7,163 nt of DNA from Acidiferrobacterales bacterium (GTDB lineage: Bacteria > Pseudomonadota > Gammaproteobacteria > Acidiferrobacterales > Sulfurifustaceae). Below, piece by piece: positions 1-5,091 of the stretch (the stretch's first letter is position 1; the number at the start of each line of letters is the position of its first letter). Both the position numbers and the translations under genes were made by a program. Below the pieces are notes generated by a model that made no database searches, was not told the origin of the DNA, and worked only from the letters and a program-made list of their open reading frames with translations. The DNA lies in assembly GCA_919902095.1 (NCBI GenBank), contig CAKKQL010000111.1, positions 1 through 7,163 of the forward strand, read 5' to 3'.

Positions 1-881
1 TCGCGGCCGACGATCAGGTGCGAGCAGCCGTAGTTCTGGCGGAACAGGGCGTGCAACAGCGCCTCGCGCGGACCGGCATAGCGCATGTCGAGCGGGTAGC
101 CGGCCTGGATGACGGTATTCTTGACGAAGTACTTCTCGATCAGGGTGCCGATGGCCTTGGAGCGCACGTCGGCCGGGATGTCGCCGGCCTTGAGCTTGCC
201 GAGCAGCGAGTGGATCAGCACGCCGTCGCAGGTCTCGACGGCGATCTTGGCGAGATACTCGTGCGAGCGGTGCATCGGGTTACGGGTCTGGAACGCCGCC
301 ACCGTGGACCAGCCGTTTTTCTTGAACTGTTCACGGGTTTCGGCCGGCGTCAGGAACTGGTCGCCGTACTCTTCCTTGAACTTGCCGACCGAGAGCACCT
401 TCACCGGACCGGCGATGTTCATCTCGCCCTGGGCCATGACCATCTGGACGCCCGGGTGCTCGAGGTCGGTGGTCTTGTAGACCATCATGCACTCGTGCGC
501 CTTGTCGATGCCGTACTTCTCGGTCACCTTCATGGTGGCCATGATCTCGCCCGACTCGCCGTCTACGAGGGTGATGTCGGCGCCTTCCTTGATGCCGTTG
601 GCGGTGACTTGATCGGTCGAGAGCGTGATCGGGATCGGCCAGAACAGGCCGTTGGCCATTTTCATGCCGTCGCACACGCCTTCCCAGTCGGCGCGGGTCA
701 TGAAGCCGGTGAGCGGGGTGAAGCCGCCGATGCCGAGCATGATGACGTCGCCGACTTCGCGTGACGACATCTTGATGCTGGGCAGCGTCTTGGCGCGCTT
801 GCGTTCGTCGTCGAGCGCCTTGCCCTGGAGCAGCAACGGTTTCAGATCATTGCTGCCGTGTGGATTGACCAGTTTCGACAT
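1..881 (-). CDS. sat: sulfate adenylyltransferase (ATP sulfurylase), dissimilatory type, 3' end cut by window edge
   Basis: This enzyme interconverts ATP plus sulfate with APS plus pyrophosphate in the cytoplasm. In sulfur oxidisers it runs toward ATP, downstream of APS reductase. The reading frame starts at ATG 881-879 and runs open off the left edge, giving 293 visible residues of a protein usually near 400. The N-terminal PUA-like domain covers roughly residues 1-165. The nucleotidyltransferase signature [10 protein letters not shown] lies at residues 198-207 (the QxRNPxHxxH motif), [13 protein letters not shown] follows at about 266-278, and the frame leaves the window inside the HLIVGRD segment (residues 288-293). 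An AAGGGG-like ribosome site precedes the start at about 892-897. The gene is divergent from moaD across 316 bp. The sequence is of the homo-oligomeric Sat type and not the CysD/CysN type (known family distinction). Partner genes such as aprAB would lie outside the window and are not seen. Confidence 0.96.
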   Translation of the reverse strand, partial: MSKLVNPHGSNDLKPLLLQGKALDDERKRAKTLPSIKMSSREVGDVIMLGIGGFTPLTGFMTRADWEGVCDGMKMANGLFWPIPITLSTDQVTANGIKEGADITLVDGESGEIMATMKVTEKYGIDKAHECMMVYKTTDLEHPGVQMVMAQGEMNIAGPVKVLSVGKFKEEYGDQFLTPAETREQFKKNGWSTVAAFQTRNPMHRSHEYLAKIAVETCDGVLIHSLLGKLKAGDIPADVRSKAIGTLIEKYFVKNTVIQAGYPLDMRYAGPREALLHALFRQNYGCSHLIVGR

Positions 882-1197
882 GGTTCTCTGTTCCCCTTGA
901 GGCGGAAAATGGGTTGCGATACGGAAAGAAGAGGTATTGATTATGTTTCGAGCCGCGGAACTTTATAGGGTTGCCGGGGGCAAAACTAATTAGAATTACT
1001 GGAAGCGCTCATAAGTTTCCTTTATTTTGCGGTACCAAGTATCAATTCCGTTGAATTTCAACGGCTTTCAGATAAATTCGAGAAAACCGGCGGATATTCC
1101 GGGGGTCAGTATCCAGGTGCCGCGCGCGAGGCGCGAATTCTAGCGCAATAGCGGTCGGGAAACAGGGGAAAAGCATCCAATAAACAGGTGTTTTTAC
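882..1197. promoter_or_regulatory. divergent sat / moaD control region, no gene seen
   Basis: These 316 bases separate the divergently read sat and moaD. The part from about 930 to 1080 is clearly more AT-rich than the flanking genes, as expected of a promoter region. Possible minus-strand -10 boxes for sat are TATAAA (967-962) and CATAAT nearer the gene, but neither has a convincing -35 partner. On the plus strand TTGAAT (1051-1056) and TAAATT (1073-1078) sit 16 bp apart as a weak candidate promoter for moaD. A palindrome at 1048-1064 overlaps that -35. The stretch from 1120 to 1160 is GC-rich with small self-complementary CGCG blocks. I see no open reading frame with coding character and no recognisable riboswitch fold, although a molybdenum cofactor riboswitch would be the thing to test for here. 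Confidence 0.5.
1048..1064. promoter_or_regulatory. 17-bp perfect palindrome, candidate operator
   Basis: The sequence CCGTTGAA-T-TTCAACGG is a perfect inverted repeat with 8-bp arms around one central base. Arm length and dyad symmetry fit a binding site for a dimeric helix-turn-helix regulator. It lies 167 bp upstream of the sat start and 134 bp upstream of the moaD start, so it could serve either gene. It could also form a very short hairpin, but a one-base loop makes a DNA-binding role more likely. The cognate regulator is not recognisable. Confidence 0.4.
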
Positions 1198-1428
1198 ATG
1201 AGCATCACGGTCAGGTTTTTTGCCAGCATCCGCGAACGGCTCGGGAAAAGCGAGGTGGCACTCGACAGTCGCGGGGTGCGCAGCGTGGCCGAGGTCTGGG
1301 AACAGGCGGCGGGCGTACCGCTGCCGACACAGCTGCTGGCGGCCGTGAACCTCGAATATGCGAGCCTCGACAGCCCGGTGCGGGACGGCGACGAGGTCGG
1401 ATTTTTCCCGCCCGTGAGCGGAGGCTGA
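1198..1428 (+). CDS. moaD: molybdopterin synthase small (sulfur carrier) subunit
   Basis: MoaD is the ubiquitin-like sulfur carrier that brings a C-terminal thiocarboxylate to MoaE for conversion of cyclic pyranopterin monophosphate to molybdopterin. The 76-residue product has the beta-grasp pattern: a first strand ITVRFFASIRERLG (residues 3-16), hydrophobic AAVNLEYASLD in the middle, DGDEVGFFPPVSGG at the end, and the essential terminal Gly-Gly (75-76). Length is close to the usual 75-85. The start is ATG 1198, with CAGGTG at 1185-1190 as a modest ribosome site 7 bases upstream. The stop TGA is followed two bases later by the moaE start, so the two are almost certainly translated from one transcript. 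An alternative start further upstream in another frame gives no family match and is rejected. Confidence 0.95.
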   Translation: MSITVRFFASIRERLGKSEVALDSRGVRSVAEVWEQAAGVPLPTQLLAAVNLEYASLDSPVRDGDEVGFFPPVSGG

Positions 1429-1430
1429 CG

Positions 1431-1868
1431 ATGCGCATCCACGTGACCGACAGCCGCCTCGATCCCTGGCGCGAGATCGCGGAGCGCCAGCGCGCCAACC
1501 CCGTGCTCACCGGCAGCGCAGGCGCCACCGCCGTGTTCGTTGGCACCATGCGCGATTTCAGCCAGGACCGGCGGGTGGCGGCCATGACACTCGAGCACTA
1601 CCCGGGCATGACCGAGCAACAGCTGGCGGCGATCTGTCGGGAAGCCGGCGAGCGCTGGCCGATACTCGATTGCCTGGCGGTCCATCGCGTCGGGATCCTG
1701 CGGCCTGGCGACCCGATTGTGCTGGTTGCGGTGTGGGCGGAGCACCGCGACGCGGCCTTCGCCGCCTGCCGCCACATCATCGATGCGCTCAAGACGCGCG
1801 CGCCGTTCTGGAAGCAGGAGGAAACGGCGGCCGGCCCGCGCTGGGTGACGCCGGAAGCGGGCGGTTAG
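1431..1868 (+). CDS. moaE: molybdopterin synthase catalytic (large) subunit
   Basis: MoaE forms the heterotetrameric molybdopterin synthase with MoaD and transfers two sulfurs to precursor Z. The 145-residue product has the expected family blocks: GATAVFVGTMRDF (31-43), LEHYPGM (54-60), HRVGILRPGD (85-94) and the active-site segment IDALKTRAPFWKQE (117-130). Lys121 and Lys128 in that segment match the catalytic and binding lysines of the family. GCGGAGG at 1418-1424, inside the end of moaD, can act as the ribosome site. The last codons overlap the 3' end of the convergent DUF4124 gene by four bases. The protein ends in Gly-Gly, which MoaE does not need and is probably chance. No other moa genes are in the window. 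Confidence 0.95.
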   Translation: MRIHVTDSRLDPWREIAERQRANPVLTGSAGATAVFVGTMRDFSQDRRVAAMTLEHYPGMTEQQLAAICREAGERWPILDCLAVHRVGILRPGDPIVLVAVWAEHRDAAFAACRHIIDALKTRAPFWKQEETAAGPRWVTPEAGG

Positions 1869-2536
1869 GGGGTTTTCTTCTTGTCCGCCGCCGGTTGTTT
1901 GACCGGGGCTTTTTTGAGTTCGCGGTAGCGTTCGAGGTCGGCCGCTGCCTGCTTGCGCACCGCTTCCTGTTCCTGGCGCCGGGTCCGGATCGCCGCTTCG
2001 TGGGTTTCGATCTGTTTCTTCGTCTGATCGATGCTCTTCGTCGTCGGTGCCGGCAGCGCCTTGCCGCCGCGGGATTCTTCTGCCGCCTGGCTTTCCAGGC
2101 GCGCGAGTGCGGCGCGCAGCGATTTCAATGTATCCTCGCTGGCCTTGATGGAGCTGTCGATCTGCGCGAGCTTGCGGTCACGCGTGTAGGTAATGTCGTC
2201 CTCATGACCGTAGGTCGAGAGCAGCAGTTCATCACGGCGCTTTTTTGCCTCTGTCAGTTTTTGCTCCTGTTCAAGTTCGTCTTTGCGTTGCGCGCGCGCC
2301 CTCAGTTCCTCTTCGGTCAGTGGTGCGGCTATCTCTTTTTTCTTGGTGCCTTTTTCGCTGATCTCGGTGACTTTCGATTTGGCACATTCCTCCGCGGCGG
2401 AATCGCCGTAATGCCACTTGCCGCTCGCGTCCTGGCATTTCCTGATCGACTTTCCGTTTTTGGTATCCGCTGCCGTAGCCGCGAGCGGCAGAAGCAGCAG
2501 CAGGGACAACAGCGGAAAGGTATGAAACCAGCGCAT
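1865..2536 (-). CDS. secreted DUF4124-type protein with coiled coil
   Basis: The product is 223 residues and of unknown function. Residues 1-22 form a signal peptide: MRW start, a leucine-rich core at 9-18 and a small-residue AATAA end, with cleavage likely before Asp24. A DUF4124-like segment follows at about 29-55, of the form IRKCQDASGKWHYGDSAAEEC, with Cys34 and Cys51 placed to form a disulfide in the periplasm. The rest, 73-210, is charged, Ala/Glu/Lys/Arg-rich and heptad-like, predicting a long helical coiled coil broken by a Pro/Gly stretch at 157-166. It ends in a Lys-rich tail. The chosen ATG (2536-2534) has GAGGT about 8 bases upstream and begins the signal peptide. A longer frame would add 35 residues without a signal sequence at its start. 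It overlaps moaE convergently by four bases. A periplasmic or envelope role is inference. Confidence 0.8.
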   Translation of the reverse strand: MRWFHTFPLLSLLLLLPLAATAADTKNGKSIRKCQDASGKWHYGDSAAEECAKSKVTEISEKGTKKKEIAAPLTEEELRARAQRKDELEQEQKLTEAKKRRDELLLSTYGHEDDITYTRDRKLAQIDSSIKASEDTLKSLRAALARLESQAAEESRGGKALPAPTTKSIDQTKKQIETHEAAIRTRRQEQEAVRKQAAADLERYRELKKAPVKQPAADKKKTP

Positions 2537-2661
2537 AATTCGGACCTCGTGCAATAATTTCAAGATAGGCCCGCGCGGCGGCGGTGTCAACGCGACACGC
2601 GGGATTTTGTGCCATAATCCGCCGCCTTCGTTGCACGGCATCCCTGGCCGCGGCGGTTCAT
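2537..2661. promoter_or_regulatory. divergent spacer with candidate extended -10 promoter
   Basis: This 125-bp spacer separates the DUF4124 gene (minus) from the TauE/SafE gene (plus). On the plus strand TGCCATAAT at 2610-2618 matches an extended -10 (TGn plus 5 of 6 of TATAAT), with no good -35. This would start a transcript near 2625 and suits the permease gene. A small dyad, GTGTC-AACGC-GACAC at 2584-2598, lies just upstream and could be an operator. On the minus strand TATCTT at about 2569-2564 is a weak -10 candidate for the DUF4124 gene. Confidence 0.35.
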
Positions 2662-3241
2662 GTGGACTGGTTCGAACAGATACTGCTGCTTTTCGTTTCC
2701 CTCGCGGCCAATGTTTTCTCCGCCTTCGCCGGCGGCGCGGGCCTGCTGCAGTTTCCGGCGCTGATTTTTTTTGGGCTCCCGTTCGGTATCGCGCTCGCCG
2801 TCGGCGTCACGCTGCGGCACCTGCGGGAAAAATCGCTCGAGCGGCGCTTCGCGCTCTTCGTCCTCGCGGCCGGGTTGCCGGGCGTGGTGGCCGGCGCCGG
2901 CTTCATCCTGCAGGTGCCGGACCGGCTGGCGCAGGTCGCGCTCAGGCTGCTTACCCTGGGTCTCGGCGTCTATTCGTGGTTCAACAAACAGCTCGGACTC
3001 GAACACGTACCGAGAAACCGTCACCGTCGCGGCTATTGGCTCGGCGGCGCGGTACTGTTTCTGATCGGTATTCTCAACGGTTCGCTCACCTCCGGCATCG
3101 GCCTGTTCTGCACGCTCTGGCTGGTGCGCTGGTTCGGCCTCGACTACCGGCGCGCACTGGTCGATCGTCAAGGGCAATCGCTGGATCAAGCGCGCCTTTG
3201 AAATCGTCACCATGCTGGTTGGCCTCAAGCTCATATTCTGA
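2662..3241 (+). pseudogene. TauE/SafE-family membrane permease, internally deleted and frameshifted
   Basis: The family consists of multi-helix inner-membrane permeases implicated in sulfite and organosulfur anion export, usually near 250 residues. The start is GTG 2662, giving MDWFEQILLLF. The frame contains SAFAGGAGLLQFPALIFFGLP (20-40), LRHLREKSLERRFALF (51-66), GLPGVVAGAGFILQVPDR, NGSLTSGIGLF and LVRWFGLDYRRAL ending at residue 166. It then runs into 13 unrelated residues and stops at 3199-3201. The family's C-terminal end is still present in the next frame from about 3149: GAHWSIVKGNRWIKRAFE followed by IVTMLVGLKLIF and a stop at 3239-3241. The segment that normally lies between, including about two helices, is absent. 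A second gap seems to lie at residues 46-47. As written the product is unlikely to function. It might instead be an assembly error. Confidence 0.8.
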
Positions 3242-3250
3242 CCGGGCGAC

Positions 3251-3676
3251 ATGCGCAAGCTGATTCGAAAGATCGTCCGGCGCCGGCGCCGTACCCTGGA
3301 CCGCACCCGTTTCACGGCTGTCATCGGGCCGGAAATGTTCTTCCGCGGCAGCTTGCGGGGCGACGATCACACTCTCGTGTGCGGACAGGTCGAGGGCAAC
3401 GCCGTCCTCGACGGCACGCTGGTGTTGTCGGTGGGTGGCTATTGGGAGGGCAACATTACGGCCGCCCGCGTTGTCCTCGCCGGCGAGGTGCACGGCAACA
3501 TCATCGCGCACGTGAAGCTTGAGATCATGTCGAGCGCGCGCCTCTACGGGAACGCGCGCAGTCCGCTGATCGCCATGGCCGAGGGCGCGGTGCATGAAGG
3601 CGAGGTGCGCATGCCAAGACGCACGCGCATGATTCGCTTCGACGAGCGCCGCGAAGAAAAAGAAGAAGACATATAG
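3251..3676 (+). CDS. bactofilin (polymer-forming cytoskeletal protein)
   Basis: Bactofilins self-assemble without nucleotide into filaments and locate cell-shape or envelope enzymes. The 141-residue product has a basic head (residues 2-20, mostly Arg and Lys), then the right-handed beta-helix core at about 25-118. The core shows the typical repeating short hydrophobic/glycine rungs: FFRGSLRGDDHTLVCGQVEG at 30-49, then WEGNITAARVVLAGEVHGNI (65-84), ARLYGN (96-101) and GAVHEGEV (112-119). An Arg-rich then Glu-rich tail closes it. The basic head could bind the inner face of the membrane (inference). The start ATG lies 9 bases after the remaining TauE/SafE stop, so co-transcription is likely. I see only a weak ribosome site. 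The peptidoglycan hydrolase that often neighbours bactofilin genes is absent. Confidence 0.88.
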   Translation: MRKLIRKIVRRRRRTLDRTRFTAVIGPEMFFRGSLRGDDHTLVCGQVEGNAVLDGTLVLSVGGYWEGNITAARVVLAGEVHGNIIAHVKLEIMSSARLYGNARSPLIAMAEGAVHEGEVRMPRRTRMIRFDERREEKEEDI

Positions 3677-3734
3677 ACAGGATTAACAGGATTAAACCCC
3701 TAGAGTTTTATGACTTAAATCCTGTTAATCCTGT
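3677..3734. repeat. inverted repeat built from 9-nt tandem units, between convergent genes
   Basis: The left arm 3677-3693 is two copies of ACAGGATTA (the second at 3686-3694). The right arm 3718-3734 is its exact reverse complement, with 17 paired bases around a 24-base loop. It fills the whole space between the bactofilin stop (3676) and the end of the SRPBCC gene. The right arm overlaps the last codons and stop of that gene (3725-3734). It could act as a bidirectional terminator or RNA-end stabiliser, since both flanking genes point into it, but there is no T-run typical of an intrinsic terminator. Similar ACAGGATTA repeats occur in many proteobacterial genomes, from memory and not checked here. 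Confidence 0.85.
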
Positions 3735-4273
3735 GAATTCGTTTTTTCCAAATGCGTGCGGATGGCTTCGAGCCAGCGTTCGAGGTTGGCGCCGAGGCGC
3801 TGCTCCAGCAATTCCTCCTGGCGCCGGCGTACGCGCAGGGCGTAATCGGAATCGATAAAGGCCAGCAGCGGGGCCAGCAGCTGCAGCAGCCGGCGTCCGC
3901 GCTCGCTCTCCACGACTTCACTCAGCATGGCCGCGTTCGGTTCAAAAGATTCGGTCTGGGTAAGACGCGTGCCGCCGGCCTCGGGTTGGGTCTCGAGGCG
4001 GATTTCGAACGGCACGGCCGAATCCGAAACCGAGGTGATGCCCCGATTCAGTTCGAACTCGCATACGCGGGTGCGGTAATCCACGATGCGGTTGCCGATC
4101 TGCAGGCGGAAGTGGCAGATGCTGCCGACGTGCAGCGGCCGGCTGTCTTCGGTTTCGACGCGGAGGGGCGTGACGAAGGGATTGAGCGCGGCGCGCACGA
4201 GCGGGTCCGCCATGAGCGCGAACACGCGCTCGACCGGCGCCGCGATATGGATACGGCGGGAAACGACAACCAT
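3725..4273 (-). CDS. SRPBCC-fold (START/Bet v 1-like) protein
   Basis: The 182-residue product has the SRPBCC pattern: a first strand VVVSRRIHIAAPVERVFALM (residues 2-21), where 'I.APVE.VF..MADP' is the family entry motif. A run of alternating strands follows at about 34-110 with HVGSICHFRLQIGN, VDYRTRVCEF, FEIRLETQ and GTRLTQTESFEP. A long C-terminal helix at about 135-180 is rich in Glu, Arg and Leu. These proteins bind hydrophobic ligands in a central cavity, and the ligand here is unknown. The start is ATG 4273-4271. The only Shine-Dalgarno-like sequence, GAGGG about ten bases upstream, lies inside the heptamer repeat that fills the gap to pyrE. The last codons (Ser-Gln-Asp-stop) lie inside the neighbouring 9-nt repeat, so the C-terminus has probably been remodelled by it. 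It lies just downstream of pyrE and may share its transcript. Confidence 0.8.
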   Translation of the reverse strand: MVVVSRRIHIAAPVERVFALMADPLVRAALNPFVTPLRVETEDSRPLHVGSICHFRLQIGNRIVDYRTRVCEFELNRGITSVSDSAVPFEIRLETQPEAGGTRLTQTESFEPNAAMLSEVVESERGRRLLQLLAPLLAFIDSDYALRVRRRQEELLEQRLGANLERWLEAIRTHLEKTNSQD

Positions 4274-4351
4274 GGCTGTCAGCCCTCAGCTATCAGCTAA
4301 ATCGGGCGCGCCTTTAGCTGATAGCTGACGACTGAACGCTGACCGCTGTCA
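4274..4351. repeat. inverted repeat of 7-nt tandem units filling the pyrE / SRPBCC spacer
   Basis: On the plus strand TCAG recurs at 4279, 4286 and 4293, exactly 7 bases apart. On the other side CTGA or CTGT recurs at 4318, 4325, 4332, 4339 and 4346, again exactly 7 apart and in inverted orientation. The inner arms pair perfectly for 16 bp: 4286-4301 with 4313-4328, around the 11-base loop 4302-4312, which itself contains the palindrome GGCGCGCC. The element runs from the SRPBCC start codon (4273) to the pyrE stop (4352) with almost nothing else in between. Transcribed from pyrE it would form a strong hairpin just before the next gene. No T-run follows, so a simple terminator is not supported. 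Confidence 0.88.
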
Positions 4352-4996
4352 TTACGTGCCGTACTGACGCCGATAGGCGTCGATGGCCTGTACGTGGACG
4401 CGCGAGCCGTCACCCTTGCCGTGCAGGTAGGCGAGCAGCGTTTCGAGATTGGCAATGCTCACCACCCGCAGACCGAACGTCTGCTCCACCTCCTGTACGG
4501 CGGAGGTCTTGCCTTCGCCGCGTTCCTGGCGATCGATGGCGATGGCCACGCCCGCCGGGGTGGCGCCAGCCACGCGGATGACTTCCACGGACTCGCGCAC
4601 CGAGGTGCCGGCCGAAATCACGTCGTCGATGATGAGTACCTTGCCCTCGAGCGGATGGCCGACGACGCCGCCGCCTTCGCCGTACTTTTTTGCTTCCTTG
4701 CGATTGAAGGCATAGGGCACGTCACGGTCGCCGCTTTCAGCCAGCGCCATGGCGGTCGCGCAGGCCAACGGCACGCCCTTGTAGGCCGGGCCGAAGAGCA
4801 TGTCGAAGGCGATGCCGGAATCGCGGATCGCCCGCGCATAGAACCGCCCGAGGCGGGCGAGCTTGGTGCCGGTGTTGAACAGTCCGGTGTTGAAGAAATA
4901 GGGGCTCACGCGACCCGATTTCAGGGTGAATTCGCCGAAGCGCAACGCCTGGCACTCGACGGCGCAATCGAGGAACTCGCGCTGGTAGTCTTTCAT
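4352..4996 (-). CDS. pyrE: orotate phosphoribosyltransferase
   Basis: PyrE makes orotidine 5'-phosphate from orotate and PRPP in the fifth step of pyrimidine synthesis, as a cytoplasmic dimer. The 214-residue product matches the usual length. It has [14 protein letters not shown] (23-36), the flexible catalytic loop [12 protein letters not shown] (99-110) and the PRPP-binding loop [13 protein letters not shown] (120-132). The start MKDYQREFL at ATG 4996-4994 matches the family N-terminus. A longer frame would add ten residues read from the upstream repeat and is rejected. No Shine-Dalgarno sequence precedes the start: six bases upstream the heptamer repeat of the pyrE/xth spacer begins. The next gene downstream is the SRPBCC protein, across the second heptamer element. 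All key residues seen are intact. Confidence 0.96.
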   Translation of the reverse strand: MKDYQREFLDCAVECQALRFGEFTLKSGRVSPYFFNTGLFNTGTKLARLGRFYARAIRDSGIAFDMLFGPAYKGVPLACATAMALAESGDRDVPYAFNRKEAKKYGEGGGVVGHPLEGKVLIIDDVISAGTSVRESVEVIRVAGATPAGVAIAIDRQERGEGKTSAVQEVEQTFGLRVVSIANLETLLAYLHGKGDGSRVHVQAIDAYRRQYGT

Positions 4997-5002
4997 GAAA
5001 AT

Positions 5003-5083
5003 CAAGATACAAGATACGAGGGACAAGGGGCAAGGGAAAAGCAGAATGCCTTGTCCTTGTATCTCGTATCTCGTACCTTGTAC
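5003..5083. repeat. inverted repeat of 7-nt tandem units in the pyrE / xth divergent spacer
   Basis: The left half is five exact 7-base steps on the plus strand: CAAGATA (5003), CAAGATA (5010), CGAGGGA (5017), CAAGGGG (5024) and CAAGGGA (5031). The right half is five steps in the opposite orientation: CCTTGTC (5049), CTTGTAT (5056), CTCGTAT (5063), CTCGTAC (5070) and CTTGTAC (5077). Read in either arm the unit is close to GRTACRA. The element takes up nearly all of the 95 bp between the pyrE and xth start codons, ending 6 and 8 bases from them, so both divergent genes must take promoter and ribosome-entry signals from it or lack them. TTGTCC at 5051-5056 and TTGCCC on the minus strand (about 5034-5029) are -35-like, each with weak -10 partners inside the arms. 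Confidence 0.88.
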
Positions 5084-5091
5084 CTGTTTTT

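Noticed and set aside
18..764. Long plus-strand open frame of 248 codons opposite sat
   Set aside because: It is antisense to the well-supported sat frame, whose motifs are unmistakable. Its composition (Val, Leu, Asp, His, Arg-rich) is typical of a shadow in GC-rich DNA.
1670..2557. Plus-strand open frame of 295 codons across the end of moaE and opposite the DUF4124 gene
   Set aside because: It overlaps moaE in another frame and lies antisense to a gene with a clean signal peptide and ribosome site. No family resemblance.
3677..3734. Intrinsic transcription terminator
   Set aside because: The stem is strong, but it is AT-mixed, has a 24-base loop and no T-run on either side. Kept as a repeat with only a possible end-forming role.
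3752..4300. Plus-strand open frame of 182 codons opposite the SRPBCC gene
   Set aside because: The minus-strand product shows the SRPBCC fold pattern and this one does not. It also runs into the heptamer repeat.
4305..4312. GGCGCGCC palindrome as a regulatory site
   Set aside because: An 8-bp GC palindrome is expected by chance in DNA this GC-rich. Its place in the hairpin loop is noted in the repeat entry only.
5003..5083. CRISPR array or phage attachment site
   Set aside because: The units are 7 nt with no spacers, arranged as inverted arms. No cas, integrase or tRNA gene is nearby.
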